Positions 1 through 9,245 of a DNA stretch of 40,981 bases are shown here, one piece after another. The notes below the pieces were generated by a model that saw nothing but the letters and a program-made list of their open reading frames with translations, ran no database searches and was not told where the DNA came from. Origin of the DNA: an uncultured bacterium (GTDB taxonomy: Bacteria; Bacteroidota; Ignavibacteria; Kapaibacteriales; UBA2268); NCBI GenBank assembly GCA_937875295.1, contig CALLXS010000055.1:1-40981 (forward strand), read 5' to 3'. The position numbers and the translations under genes are program-made. Positions within the stretch are counted from its first letter, which is position 1, and every line of letters starts with the position of its first letter.

Positions 1-267
1 AGCAAATATTCCGGCACTATAATATTTATCAGGATAGATAAAATCGATTAAGTGATGTGGAACAGCATTTCTTTCCTCTATAGTAGGTTTTGCCGTACCA
101 ATATCCATATATAGAAATACTTGGCGAGAATCTGAAGAAATTATTTCAATAGGTAAGTATTCGTTTAATGCAATAGATAAATTAGTTTTCCCAGAAGCAG
201 TAGCCCCGCAGATCACTATTAATAAGCGATTTTTAATAATTTTATTATATAAATCTTGATTTTCCAA
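1..267 (-). CDS. miaA: tRNA dimethylallyltransferase, N-terminal part (cut by the window edge)
   Basis: This enzyme transfers a dimethylallyl group to A37 of tRNAs that read codons starting with U. The visible 89 codons contain the P-loop GATASGKT, then SSDSRQVFLYMDIGTAKPT and the HHLIDF block, in the order and spacing of MiaA. The rest of the gene lies beyond position 1. No ATG precedes the P-loop: an in-frame TAA lies at 277-279, so the only credible start is the TTG at 265-267, which puts the P-loop about 20 residues in, as is usual. No clear Shine-Dalgarno is seen. It lies 36 bases downstream of pcm and is probably the last visible gene of the phoH-cdaA-pcm-miaA unit. Confidence 0.9.
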   Translation of the reverse strand, partial: MENQDLYNKIIKNRLLIVICGATASGKTNLSIALNEYLPIEIISSDSRQVFLYMDIGTAKPTIEERNAVPHHLIDFIYPDKYYSAGIFA

Positions 268-303
268 TTTTTCGAATTAATTTTCTATTTAATAGCAAAT
301 CAA

Positions 304-969
304 CTATTCACTCCACCCACTTTTACCAATTAAAGGTACAAAGCGAAAATCCCCTACAGGAGTTTCAATAAATTCATCATGAGAAATTCTCTCTACTAAA
401 TACATTGTTTGAATATCTTTTGTGCCTACAGGTACTACTAATCTACCTCCGACTGCTAATTGCCTTTTAAGTTCATCAGGTATAAATGGAGCCGCCGCTG
501 TAACAATGATCTTATTAAATGGAGCATATTGCTTCCAGCCAAGAGTACCATCACCGAGTTTAATTTTTATATTTATTTTTATTCTTTTGAATAATTCTAA
601 TAAATCATTATATAAATCTGGAATTCTTTCCACTGAAAATACTTTAGCACCTAATACTCTTAAAATTACTGCTTGATAACCGCTTCCTGTGCCAATCTCA
701 AGTACTCTATCTCCCTCATTTATGTCCAATAATTGAGTCATATAAGCTACTGTAAATGGTTGAGAAATAGTTTGATCGCACTCAATAGGTAAAGCTGTGT
801 CCTCATAACTACGATTTAAGAAAGTCGGTTTGACAAAATATTCTCTCGGGACAAACGCTATAGCAGCTAAGACATCATCATTATAAATGCCTTGCTTTCT
901 TAAATAATTAGCTAAGTTCAAACGTTGTTCACGATAAGTATTATCTACTAAAGTATTGAAATCTTCCAT
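304..969 (-). CDS. pcm: Protein-L-isoaspartate O-methyltransferase
   Basis: It repairs damaged proteins by methylating isoaspartyl residues with S-adenosylmethionine, and is cytoplasmic. The 221-residue length is normal for the family. Residues 66-80 carry the family block around QTISQPFTVAYMTQLL. SAM motif I, VLEIGTGSGYQA, lies at residues 89-100, followed by the acidic post-I strand (VFSVER). The C-terminal part runs through the VTAAAPFIP and GGRLVVPVG blocks expected of Pcm. It lies 78 bases downstream of cdaA and 36 bases upstream of miaA on the same strand. Nothing looks truncated or frameshifted. Confidence 0.95.
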   Translation of the reverse strand: MEDFNTLVDNTYREQRLNLANYLRKQGIYNDDVLAAIAFVPREYFVKPTFLNRSYEDTALPIECDQTISQPFTVAYMTQLLDINEGDRVLEIGTGSGYQAVILRVLGAKVFSVERIPDLYNDLLELFKRIKINIKIKLGDGTLGWKQYAPFNKIIVTAAAPFIPDELKRQLAVGGRLVVPVGTKDIQTMYLVERISHDEFIETPVGDFRFVPLIGKSGWSE

Positions 970-1047
970 TTATAGAATATTAATATTATTTTTTAATTAT
1001 TGATTTTTGCTTGAGATTTGTTTTCTTTGCACTGATTAATTCGGTGA

Positions 1048-1818
1048 TTATTTTTTCTGATATAAATGCTGATTTAAGACTTTTAATAAATCATCTTTAT
1101 TTATATTTAAATTAAATTTTGCTCTTTGTGCAATTGATATACTACCAGTCTCTTCTGATACGACTAATATCACGGCATCTATTTGTTCAGAAAGACCAAG
1201 AGCTGCTCTATGGCGAGTACCAAGATTTTTATTTTCATATTTAGTAACGTGAGATAATGGTAACACACACCTAGCAGCCACGATCATTTGGTTATCGATG
1301 ATTACAGCTCCATCGTGAAGTGGAGATTTTGTATTAAATATAGACAATATCAATTCTCGAGATACTTTTGCATTTAATGGAATCCCCGTATCAATGCTCA
1401 TTGCTACATTTTGTGAGCGAGTAAAAACTATCAATGCTCCAACATGTTTTTCCGACATTTCAATAGCTGCTTGCACAATTCCATCAATTGTTTGAGAAAT
1501 ATTTGCTCGACCGAATAAATTGAATATTGGTCCCTGAGTGAGCATTAAAAGTACTCTGCGCAGTTCTGGTTGAAATAATATTATAAAAGCAATAAGCCAA
1601 ATATCTGATATTATTTTTAATATCCAATTTACTGATTTTAGATTTACTGCTTCGGCAATAAAGGACAATCCCATTAAGATAATTAATCCAAATAGAATTT
1701 GCACAGCAATTGTATTTTTTAGTGCTTTATATACCCAAAAAAACACTAAAGTTACAATAGCGATATCCAATAAATCGGTTATCGTAAAGCTAAGAAATCC
1801 TATTCTAAAAAGGTCCAT
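1048..1818 (-). CDS. cdaA: Diadenylate cyclase, CdaA type (c-di-AMP synthase)
   Basis: It makes cyclic di-AMP from two ATP at the inner face of the membrane. Three hydrophobic segments lie at about residues 15-35, 38-58 and 66-84, followed by FQPELRR (82-88), the usual entrance to the DisA_N cyclase domain. The two catalytic motifs are intact: DGA at 169-171 and GTRHRAA at 200-206. Length (256) matches CdaA. It starts 17 bases after phoH, so the two are probably co-transcribed. In Firmicutes cdaA usually sits with cdaR and glmM; no CdaR-like gene is visible here, so regulation is likely to differ. Whether the organism has a c-di-AMP phosphodiesterase cannot be seen from this window. Confidence 0.93.
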   Translation of the reverse strand: MDLFRIGFLSFTITDLLDIAIVTLVFFWVYKALKNTIAVQILFGLIILMGLSFIAEAVNLKSVNWILKIISDIWLIAFIILFQPELRRVLLMLTQGPIFNLFGRANISQTIDGIVQAAIEMSEKHVGALIVFTRSQNVAMSIDTGIPLNAKVSRELILSIFNTKSPLHDGAVIIDNQMIVAARCVLPLSHVTKYENKNLGTRHRAALGLSEQIDAVILVVSEETGSISIAQRAKFNLNINKDDLLKVLNQHLYQKK

Positions 1819-1835
1819 TTATTTTTTGATTTTAT

Positions 1836-2831
1836 TTAATCTTGTTTTATTTCTTTATATTTTCTAAACTTATCATTTTCATTTTTTTGATAAGCATTGA
1901 CAATTCTAGCAACTAATTGATGACGTACAACATCTTTACTATCAAAATTAATGAAACCTATTCCTTTTACATTTTTGAGAATTTCAGTTGCATTAATTAA
2001 ACCACAATTAGATTTATCAGCAAGATCTACTTGAGTAATATCACCTGTTACTACTGCTTTTGAACCAAAGCCAAATCGAGTAAGAAACATTTTCATCTGT
2101 GTCTTAGTCGCATTTTGGGCTTCATCTAAAATAATAAAAGCATTATTTAATGTGCGTCCTCTCATATATGCCAGAGGAGTAATTTCAATAATATTTTTCT
2201 CATACATACCTTTTAATTTCTCAGCAGGAATCATCTGAAATAATGCATCAGTAAGAGGACGCATATAGGGATCTAATTTTTCTTTCATATCGCCGGGTAA
2301 ATACCCTAACGATTCGCCTGCCTCGACAGCTGGTCTCGAGAGGATTATTCTATTAACCTCGTTGTTCTTATATGCAGCTACTGCCATAGCGACAGCCAAA
2401 TATGTCTTACCTGTGCCGGCTGGACCAATAGCAAAAACTAAGTCATTATCATTTACTAATTTAATATATTTTTTCTGATTATCTGTTTTTGCCTTTATTA
2501 TATCTTTTACGCCATATAATATAACATCATCAGTTTTTTCGTTACCATTCCGAGGTAGATCATTCCCATTGATTGAAAGCAATTCTAAAATAGAAATCAC
2601 ATCACTTGTTTCTAATGTGCCATTTCTACGAATGATGTATACCATTTCATTAAAGATCTTTCCAATAAGCTTTACTTCTTCGCTCTCTCCCCGAATGGTA
2701 ATTGTATCGCCTCGTACAGTAATTGTAGAGGAGAATTTTTTATCGATTAGCTTTAAATTACTATCATTTAGCCCAAGCAAAGTAATGGCATCAATATCAG
2801 TAATTTTAATTTTTTTTTCGGATAAATCCAT
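1836..2831 (-). CDS. phoH: PhoH-family ATPase
   Basis: It is a cytoplasmic P-loop ATPase related to the helicase superfamily I core and linked to RNA metabolism; the exact substrate is unsettled for the family. A KH-like N-terminal domain spans about residues 1-100. The ATPase has Walker A GPAGTGKT at 136-143, the RPAVEAGESLGYLPGD block at 166-181, Walker B IILDEAQN at 233-240 and VVTGDITQVDL near 260-270. Length (331) is typical of the long PhoH form. It is the first gene of the minus-strand unit leading to cdaA. The neighbour ybeY, common in other bacteria, is not visible. Confidence 0.93.
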   Translation of the reverse strand: MDLSEKKIKITDIDAITLLGLNDSNLKLIDKKFSSTITVRGDTITIRGESEEVKLIGKIFNEMVYIIRRNGTLETSDVISILELLSINGNDLPRNGNEKTDDVILYGVKDIIKAKTDNQKKYIKLVNDNDLVFAIGPAGTGKTYLAVAMAVAAYKNNEVNRIILSRPAVEAGESLGYLPGDMKEKLDPYMRPLTDALFQMIPAEKLKGMYEKNIIEITPLAYMRGRTLNNAFIILDEAQNATKTQMKMFLTRFGFGSKAVVTGDITQVDLADKSNCGLINATEILKNVKGIGFINFDSKDVVRHQLVARIVNAYQKNENDKFRKYKEIKQD

Positions 2832-2882
2832 TTATGATTAATAAGTAAATAATCGAGAATATTATTTTTATTTATGTAATTG

Positions 2883-2890
2883 CAAATTTA
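2883..2890 (-). promoter_or_regulatory. Possible -7 box for the phoH operon
   Basis: On the minus strand this reads TAAATTTG, fitting the Bacteroidota-type -7 consensus TAnnTTTG, about 50 bases upstream of the phoH ATG. No convincing TTTG box is seen at the -33 position, so the call rests on one short motif in an AT-rich gap. Confidence 0.28.
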
Positions 2891-3086
2891 GTAAAATATA
2901 TATTACTATAAAAAAATAAATTTATAGAAATTATAATTTTTTTTAAAATATTCATTATTTTATAAAATTAATAACTATATCTATTCGTTAATAATTTAAC
3001 TATGAGTTTTATAAATAAATATTGTATGAAATACTATTAAGTCAAAAACAACTAACTAAAAATAAATATTTAATAAAGGACATATT

Positions 3087-5606
3087 ATGAATAAAGCAAT
3101 TATTATGGCTGGTGGATTCGGTACTCGTTTGCGACCTCTCACAATGGCAATCCCCAAACCAATGGTACCAATTTTAAATTCACCTATGATGGAGCACATT
3201 GTCAATCTACTTAAAACGCATAATATGTTTGACATAATTTCTGTTTTATATTTTCAACCTGACTCTATTACGTCATATTTCGAAAATGGAAGTAAATTCA
3301 GCGTTGATATGAAATACGTAATGGCTAATGCTGATTATGGTACAGCAGGAGCTGTACGTAATGCTTATGAAGGAATACAAGGCGAGAGATTAATTGTAAT
3401 TAGCGGTGATGTACTCACAGATTTTGACTTAAGCAAAGCTCTCGAATTTCATATTGAAAATAAGTCTCAAGCTACTATTTTGCTTACTCGCGTACCAAAT
3501 CCATTACAATACGGAATTGTAATGACTGACGCTGAAAATAATATTACAAGATTTCTCGAAAAACCATCTTGGGGAGAAGTTTTCTCAGATACAATTAATA
3601 CCGGAATCTATATTTTAGAGCCAGAAGTAGTAGAACTTATTCCGTACCAAATGGAATATGATTTTAGCAAAGATTTATTTCCATTAATGCTAAATAAAAA
3701 AATGAAATTAATGGGCTACATTGCTGAAGGATACTGGAGAGACGTTGGTAATTTAAATGAATATCAATATGGACAAGCAGATGCAATTAAAGATAATATA
3801 AATCTGCAAATAAAAGGTACAAAAAAGGATAATAGTTATATCGGCTCAAATACTACTATTTCAAGAACTGCTAACTTAATTCAAAATAATGTAATTGGTG
3901 ATAATTGCACCATTGGCGAGCATACTGATATTACTAATTCTGTAATTGGGAATAATTGCACTATCGGTAATGGAGTAAAAATCAATGGTTCTACAATTTG
4001 GGATAATTGCGTTATAGAAGATTTTGTTGAATTAAATGATGATGTAATTTGCTCTAATTGTGTTGTTCAGGAAAATGCAACTATAAGCGAAAATGTATTT
4101 ATATCTGATTCTTGTGTAATTGGGAAAAATGCTATTTTAATGCCTAATATCAAACTCTGGCCAAATAAAAAAGTAGAGAATGGTGCTACATTAACAGGCT
4201 CATTAGTTCAAGAAGAGAAATGGCTGCGTGAGCTTTTCTCTGATGCAAGAATATCCGGTATTTCTAATATTGAAATTCATCCTGATTTTGGTACTAAATT
4301 AGGTACATCTCTTGGAATGGCTTTCGGTGCTAGTACTATGATGTTAGCTAGTAGGGATTCAGATCCTGTGTCTAGAATTATGAAACGTGCAATTACAGCA
4401 GGATTAGCATCAGTAGGAGTAGAAATTGTTGATTTACAATTTACATCTATCCCACAGACTAGACAAGAAATGAGATCAGGCAAATATATAGCTGGTCTTC
4501 ATGTAAGGCGAAACCCTCGTAATCTTAATAATACAGATATAATTATCTTTAATAGCGAGGGTAAAGATATTTCTATTAATCAAACCAAGTCTATTGAAAG
4601 ATACTTCTACGGCGAAGACATAAAGAGAGCTAATCCTTTAGCTGTCGGAGATATACATTATCCAGAGCGTACTAATGAAAAATATATTTTCCATATGCTC
4701 GAGCATCTTAATCAAGATGCGATTAAAAAAGCAAAATTTAAAGTACTTATTGATTATTCATACGGATTAGCCTCTACAATCTTCCCAAGTATATTAGGGA
4801 AATTAGGTGTCGATGCTATTTCTATTCATGGATATGTCGATTCAAGCAGATATCCAAACTATTCATTAAATGAAAATGCTGAATGCAATGAAAACAATGA
4901 AAATGATGAAGTTTGCCGTATTATGCGTTCGATGGGATATTCACACGGATTTATGATAGAGCCCGGAGCTGAGAAAATTAGTGTAATCGACGAAAGAGGT
5001 CATTGGTACAACCCTGTTAGACTACTCACATTAGTTGTAAAATTATTCTTAGATACTCATAAGGATCAAGAACCTTATAAAATTGCTGTTTCAATTGCTG
5101 CATGTCAGCTTATTGAAGAATTAGCAAAAGAACACAATGTAGAAGTAATTAGGATTAAAAATTCACATTCTGCTATGATGGAAGCCACTCGCGATCCTAA
5201 CGTTTTATTCGTCGGAGGAGTATGGGGAAGCTTTATTTTTAGCAAATATTTATTTGCTACAGATGGAATTTTCTCAATTGCTCAAATGCTCGAAATGATC
5301 GCTTTATCAGGAAATAATTTATCCACTTTAGATGAAGCTATACCGGAGAGACATCAGCATAAATTAATGGCAAATTGCTCTTGGGAATATAAAGGGCAAG
5401 TAATGAGAAAATTAATGGAGCATTCAGAAGGTATGGAAAGAGAATTAGTCGAAGGCGTAAAAATTCACTTTGATAACGGAGATAGCGTTTTAGTAATGCC
5501 AGATAAAGAAAGCTCCGGATTTATTGTAATTGGAGAAAGTAATCAATTTGAATCAGCTATATTATTAGCTAAAAAATACAAAAAGAATGTAGAAGATTGG
5601 CAATAA
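3087..5606 (+). CDS. GDP-mannose pyrophosphorylase-like nucleotidyltransferase fused to a degenerate phosphomannomutase-like domain
   Basis: The N-terminal domain (about 1-235) is a nucleotidyltransferase with GGFGTRLRPLT at 9-19 and the PKP lysine at 24, expected to join a sugar 1-phosphate to NTP, most likely mannose 1-phosphate to GTP. Residues about 250-380 form left-handed beta-helix hexapeptide repeats. Residues about 385-839 resemble phosphoglucomutase/phosphomannomutase, but all four active loops are altered: the ASHNP loop reads VRRNP at 473-477, DGDADR reads EPGAEK at 625-630, the GEESGG sugar loop reads GGVWGS at 710-715, and the RASGTEP loop is replaced by DKESSGF near 806-812. 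Similar long proteins occur in cyanobacteria and other phyla, so this is a recognised architecture with a probable regulatory or structural mutase domain. An AGGA lies about 8 bases before the ATG. A terminator follows. Confidence 0.85.
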   Translation: MNKAIIMAGGFGTRLRPLTMAIPKPMVPILNSPMMEHIVNLLKTHNMFDIISVLYFQPDSITSYFENGSKFSVDMKYVMANADYGTAGAVRNAYEGIQGERLIVISGDVLTDFDLSKALEFHIENKSQATILLTRVPNPLQYGIVMTDAENNITRFLEKPSWGEVFSDTINTGIYILEPEVVELIPYQMEYDFSKDLFPLMLNKKMKLMGYIAEGYWRDVGNLNEYQYGQADAIKDNINLQIKGTKKDNSYIGSNTTISRTANLIQNNVIGDNCTIGEHTDITNSVIGNNCTIGNGVKINGSTIWDNCVIEDFVELNDDVICSNCVVQENATISENVFISDSCVIGKNAILMPNIKLWPNKKVENGATLTGSLVQEEKWLRELFSDARISGISNIEIHPDFGTKLGTSLGMAFGASTMMLASRDSDPVSRIMKRAITAGLASVGVEIVDLQFTSIPQTRQEMRSGKYIAGLHVRRNPRNLNNTDIIIFNSEGKDISINQTKSIERYFYGEDIKRANPLAVGDIHYPERTNEKYIFHMLEHLNQDAIKKAKFKVLIDYSYGLASTIFPSILGKLGVDAISIHGYVDSSRYPNYSLNENAECNENNENDEVCRIMRSMGYSHGFMIEPGAEKISVIDERGHWYNPVRLLTLVVKLFLDTHKDQEPYKIAVSIAACQLIEELAKEHNVEVIRIKNSHSAMMEATRDPNVLFVGGVWGSFIFSKYLFATDGIFSIAQMLEMIALSGNNLSTLDEAIPERHQHKLMANCSWEYKGQVMRKLMEHSEGMERELVEGVKIHFDNGDSVLVMPDKESSGFIVIGESNQFESAILLAKKYKKNVEDWQ

Positions 5607-5656
5607 TAAAAAAGTTTATTATTAGCATGTCTAATAATATTTTCTTAAAATCAAAA

Positions 5657-5686
5657 TTAACCCACAGGCTCTCCTCTGTGGGTTAA
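5657..5686. terminator. Bidirectional intrinsic terminator
   Basis: An 11-bp perfect stem (TTAACCCACAG with CTGTGGGTTAA) and an 8-base loop is followed by a T run on the plus strand. On the minus strand it is followed by a T-rich stretch. It separates the convergent genes ending at 5606 and 5691. A weaker AT-only hairpin (5617-5625 with 5631-5639) sits just before it. Confidence 0.85.
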
Positions 5687-5690
5687 TTTT

Positions 5691-6515
5691 TTAATGATTT
5701 ATTTTATCGTTCTTTTCGCCAAATAATTTAATTTCTGGTACATCTTGCACTATTCCTAAAGCAAAAAGCATTTGTAAAATTTCATTCAGAGATTCTTTAA
5801 TATCGTTGGTCCATTTATAATGAATATTTCCTTCTCGCTGATATTCATTCTTATCAGCATCATTATTTTCAATAATATTAAATTCATCAGATATTTCATG
5901 GTTGAATAATTCATTTGTTAAAGCAATTGGATCGCATTTATTAAAATCGCTTTTGCAAACCCAAAATCCCAAAATTAGTGGGATTTCATAAGTATCGAAC
6001 CAAATTTCAGTTAGATCCATAATTGAAGAAGAATTATTTAATTCATTAAAAATAATCTCACAATCTGGATTTTCATTTTTTGCAGAATTATTATTAATTT
6101 CCGTAGGAAAGCAATCATATCTCTCTGAGAGAATAATTTTAGCAATCAATCCAATATATTCTTCATTTTTAGGCAGAGAAATAGTACTTATTTTATTTGA
6201 TTTACCGCTAAATTCCATTGAAATAAGCCCCGTAAATGACTCCATTGCGATACATTTAGTAGGAATAACCATACTACTTCCATTTTCTGATGATTCACAA
6301 TAGCTAATTGGATTTAGTAGAGCAATATCAAGTTTGTTTTGATTAAATAATTCTGAAATTTTCTTTTCAGGAAATCTATAGATTTCTAAATGATATTTTT
6401 CCTTTAAAATATCATAATTAGAAATTAATTCATTATATATAATGTTGCTTGGGATACCAATTTTAACGATACTTTGATTTTTCTGGTTCATTTTATTTAT
6501 TAAAGATTTTTCCAC
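5691..6515 (-). CDS. Possible MqnA-like (type II periplasmic-binding fold) protein, divergent
   Basis: I do not recognise this firmly. There is no signal peptide. The opening VKIGIPSNIIYNEL (about 17-30), the strand-helix block KLDIALLNPISY (about 60-71), and a C-terminal helix (HYKWTNDIKESLNEILQML) followed by DVPEIKLFG resemble the layout of MqnA/MqnD enzymes. These use a binding-protein fold for the first steps of futalosine-type menaquinone synthesis from chorismate. Much of the middle is low-complexity, rich in N, S, E and I, and the usual MqnA signature around SRTS is not evident. It could equally be an unrelated substrate-binding-fold protein. It stands alone, convergent with the gene ending at 5606. 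Start could also be Met9. Confidence 0.4.
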   Translation of the reverse strand: MEKSLINKMNQKNQSIVKIGIPSNIIYNELISNYDILKEKYHLEIYRFPEKKISELFNQNKLDIALLNPISYCESSENGSSMVIPTKCIAMESFTGLISMEFSGKSNKISTISLPKNEEYIGLIAKIILSERYDCFPTEINNNSAKNENPDCEIIFNELNNSSSIMDLTEIWFDTYEIPLILGFWVCKSDFNKCDPIALTNELFNHEISDEFNIIENNDADKNEYQREGNIHYKWTNDIKESLNEILQMLFALGIVQDVPEIKLFGEKNDKINH

Positions 6516-6711
6516 ATTTTAAATATATTATTCAATTAATTATTATTTTTGTAACTAATTATTTTAGTTATTAATCTTTTTTTGATATAAATTATTTAGG
6601 TTATTTTAAAATAACGCAAGTAGTCAAAAAAATTGTAACAAAATAAATATTTTTGTGTATTTAATAGTATAGATTAGTACTATTTTTAGGGTTTAGAATA
6701 AAGTTAAAATA

Positions 6712-7662
6712 ATGGATAACATCATTTCAAATAATACCTGTTATAAAGATTTCGCCAAAAGATATGGCTTAATTTCTTTTGCATTGGTTTTTGTTGTGTT
6801 TTTGCTGTTTTCTTCTCTACATTTCTCTAATGGCTCTTTTATACAATACGCACAATTAATTTCCAAAGGAGATACTTTCAGACCTGTCGTTGAGAAACTT
6901 ATATCTTCAGGAGTCGATTCGGCTTTTATTGAAAGAATGCTTCAAGACCCTAAAGTAAAATTTAATGAAAAATTTGTAACTATTAATGTAACCGGATATT
7001 TAAATAAAGTTAACTATTCTCATTTCTATAATAATCATTCAGTTAATAAAAACAAAGAATTTATCACAAACTATAATAATCAATTAACATTAGCAGAAAG
7101 TACATATAAAGTACCTAAAGAAATTATTGCTTCTATAATCTGGATTGAAACTAAACACGGTTCATATTTAGGAAATAATAATATCGTTAGTGTGTTTTTC
7201 TCGACTGCTCTTTGCGACGAACAAAAGTATATTAATTTAAATAAATCCAAAATCCGAAACAATCCAGATATTTTACCTAACCAATACACAGAATTAGATA
7301 AAAAAATTGAAGAACGCGCCAAGAAGAAATCTCTTTGGGCTATCAATGAAATAATTGCTTTAGAAAAAATGGAAAAACTATCCAAAACTCCTATTCAAAA
7401 AATTAATGGTTCATGGGCTGGTGCTTTCGGTAATTCTCAATTTCTTCCTTCTAGTTATATTTCTTGGGCTAAAGATGGAAATAATGACGGAATTATTAAT
7501 CTATTCGATATGGATGATGCAATTTTCTCTGTTGCAAATTATTTAAAATCAAATGGCTGGAGTGATGATTATAATTCACAAAAAAATGCTGTTTATCACT
7601 ATAATAATAGCAACGACTATGTAAACGCAGTATTTACTTTAGCAAAATACTCTAAAACATAA
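6712..7662 (+). CDS. Membrane-anchored lytic murein transglycosylase, MltB type
   Basis: It cleaves the MurNAc-GlcNAc bond of peptidoglycan, leaving a 1,6-anhydro end, on the outer side of the cytoplasmic membrane or in the periplasm. A hydrophobic segment at about 20-37 with a positively charged flank acts as a signal anchor or signal peptide; no lipobox is seen. The SLT_2 domain starts near residue 120: VPKEIIASIIWIET contains the expected catalytic Glu146, WAGAFGNSQFLPSSY lies near 236-250 and the DGNNDG block near 255-260, all typical of MltB. Family members from proteobacteria are somewhat longer; the C-terminal peptidoglycan-binding module is absent. It is monocistronic and followed by a hairpin. 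Confidence 0.88.
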   Translation: MDNIISNNTCYKDFAKRYGLISFALVFVVFLLFSSLHFSNGSFIQYAQLISKGDTFRPVVEKLISSGVDSAFIERMLQDPKVKFNEKFVTINVTGYLNKVNYSHFYNNHSVNKNKEFITNYNNQLTLAESTYKVPKEIIASIIWIETKHGSYLGNNNIVSVFFSTALCDEQKYINLNKSKIRNNPDILPNQYTELDKKIEERAKKKSLWAINEIIALEKMEKLSKTPIQKINGSWAGAFGNSQFLPSSYISWAKDGNNDGIINLFDMDDAIFSVANYLKSNGWSDDYNSQKNAVYHYNNSNDYVNAVFTLAKYSKT

Positions 7663-7770
7663 CATTAAAATGTTTTAAAATTCCTAAATAATATTTCAGT
7701 TTTGCTGTGGATTCTATTAATCAAATTGATGATAATTAGGAAATTTTAATTTTAGAAAATTTAACAAAAA

Positions 7771-7796
7771 AAACCCATTGAAATCTCAATGGGTTT
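7771..7796. terminator. Intrinsic terminator between convergent genes
   Basis: A 10-bp perfect stem, AAACCCATTG with CAATGGGTTT, and a 6-base loop. On the minus strand it runs into an uninterrupted T tract, so it most clearly ends the phosphohexomutase transcript from the right. It may also stop the transglycosylase transcript. Confidence 0.8.
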
Positions 7797-7841
7797 AATA
7801 TTTTATATCAACTTTTAGCAGATTTTTATTACAAAAAATAT

Positions 7842-9245
7842 CTATTTAGCTTTTAATTTCATTCCTTCATCAAGTAATTCATTTACTTTTCCAATTGAAT
7901 CAGCTTCAGCATAGAATCTAATTAATGGTTCTGTACCAGAAGCTCTAATTAAAAGCCATCCTCCATCTACGTAGAACTTATATCCGTCTGATAAATCTGT
8001 ATCTAATACAGGATATTTGCCAAGTTTCTTTGGAGACTTTTTGCAAGCAGCAAGAATTTGATTTTTTTGTTCTTGAGTAACTTTTTTATCACGACGTAAA
8101 TATCTATGAATACCAAATTCTCTATCTAATTCTTCGCATAATTCAGCAAGTGATTTTTTTCTTACTGCCATTACTTCTAATAATAAAAATGCATTAAATA
8201 ATCCATCTCTCTCAGGGATATGTAAGCAAGTACCTAAGCCACCAGATTCTTCGCCACCAATAATTAATTTTTCTTCGGTCATTACTTTTGCAATATATTT
8301 AAAACCTACTGGTGTCTTTATAAGCGGAATATTTTTCTTTGCACAATAGGCATCTACCATAGAAGTAAGGGATAAAGTTTTAGCTACTGAACCCTTCTTT
8401 TTGCGAACTTCTACTAAATATTTAAGTAAAATCATAAATACTTTATGAGAATCTACGAAATTTCCTTCGTGATCAACTACACCTAATCTATCAGCATCGC
8501 CATCAGTAGCGATTCCAATATCATATTTCCCTTTGCGTACTTTGGTCATTAATTCATCTAAGCAATCGTAAATTGGTTCTGGATGATCAATATCACCAAA
8601 GCTTGGATTAAATTCATTATGAATTTCTTCTACACCATTTAACAATAATTTAATGGTATCAATGCCAGCACCATACATTGGATCATAAATAATCTTAAAA
8701 TCTGCATCTTTAATTACATCTACATTAATTTTTTTGCGTATATTTCTAATATAAGATTCTTTAGCATTGAAAAAGCGAATCTTCTTTTCAGATACATACT
8801 CATCAAGAGTCTTAAGATTATATTTAGGGGTTTTTGCTTCTATTTTTCTCAATTCAGCTTCTAGCTTAGCTATTTGTTCCGGTAGAGCAGGACCACCAAA
8901 TCCACCCTTTAGCTTATATCCATTGTATTCCATTGGATTATGACTTGCTGTGATCACTATTCCAAATTCTGCACCCTTTTGCTTAGTGTGGAATGAGATT
9001 TGAGGAGTAGATGCAAATTCTTCAGCTAGATGAACAGTTACATCTTGCGAGGCAATAATTAGTGCAACTTCTTTTGCGAATCTCTCACCCATAAAGCGAG
9101 TATCATAACCGAGCACCACAGCAGGGTTATTGCTATTTTCTGATTTTACATATCTTGCAGTAGCTAAAGCTACTTTTCTTAGATTATCATAAGTGTAATC
9201 TTCGGCAATTATGCCGCGCCATCCATCAGTTCCAAAAACTATCAT
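7842..9245 (-). CDS. Phosphoglucomutase/phosphomannomutase family protein, catalytically intact
   Basis: It interconverts hexose 6-phosphate and hexose 1-phosphate through a phosphoserine. All four loops are present: TASHNP with Ser101, the Mg-binding DGDADR at 248-253, the sugar-recognition GEESGG at 331-336, and the phosphate-binding RASGTEP at 434-440. The 467-residue length is that of bacterial PGM/PMM enzymes. The sugar (glucose, mannose or glucosamine) cannot be settled by eye. With the pyrophosphorylase at 3087 lacking a working mutase half, this enzyme is a reasonable supplier of mannose 1-phosphate, but that is inference. It is divergent from the gene at 9512, with a 266-base AT-rich gap between them in which I see no other feature. 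Confidence 0.92.
   Translation of the reverse strand: MIVFGTDGWRGIIAEDYTYDNLRKVALATARYVKSENSNNPAVVLGYDTRFMGERFAKEVALIIASQDVTVHLAEEFASTPQISFHTKQKGAEFGIVITASHNPMEYNGYKLKGGFGGPALPEQIAKLEAELRKIEAKTPKYNLKTLDEYVSEKKIRFFNAKESYIRNIRKKINVDVIKDADFKIIYDPMYGAGIDTIKLLLNGVEEIHNEFNPSFGDIDHPEPIYDCLDELMTKVRKGKYDIGIATDGDADRLGVVDHEGNFVDSHKVFMILLKYLVEVRKKKGSVAKTLSLTSMVDAYCAKKNIPLIKTPVGFKYIAKVMTEEKLIIGGEESGGLGTCLHIPERDGLFNAFLLLEVMAVRKKSLAELCEELDREFGIHRYLRRDKKVTQEQKNQILAACKKSPKKLGKYPVLDTDLSDGYKFYVDGGWLLIRASGTEPLIRFYAEADSIGKVNELLDEGMKLKAK

Noticed and set aside
422..676. Open frame on the plus strand inside pcm
   Set aside because: Antisense to a well-conserved gene, with no recognisable domain or start site.
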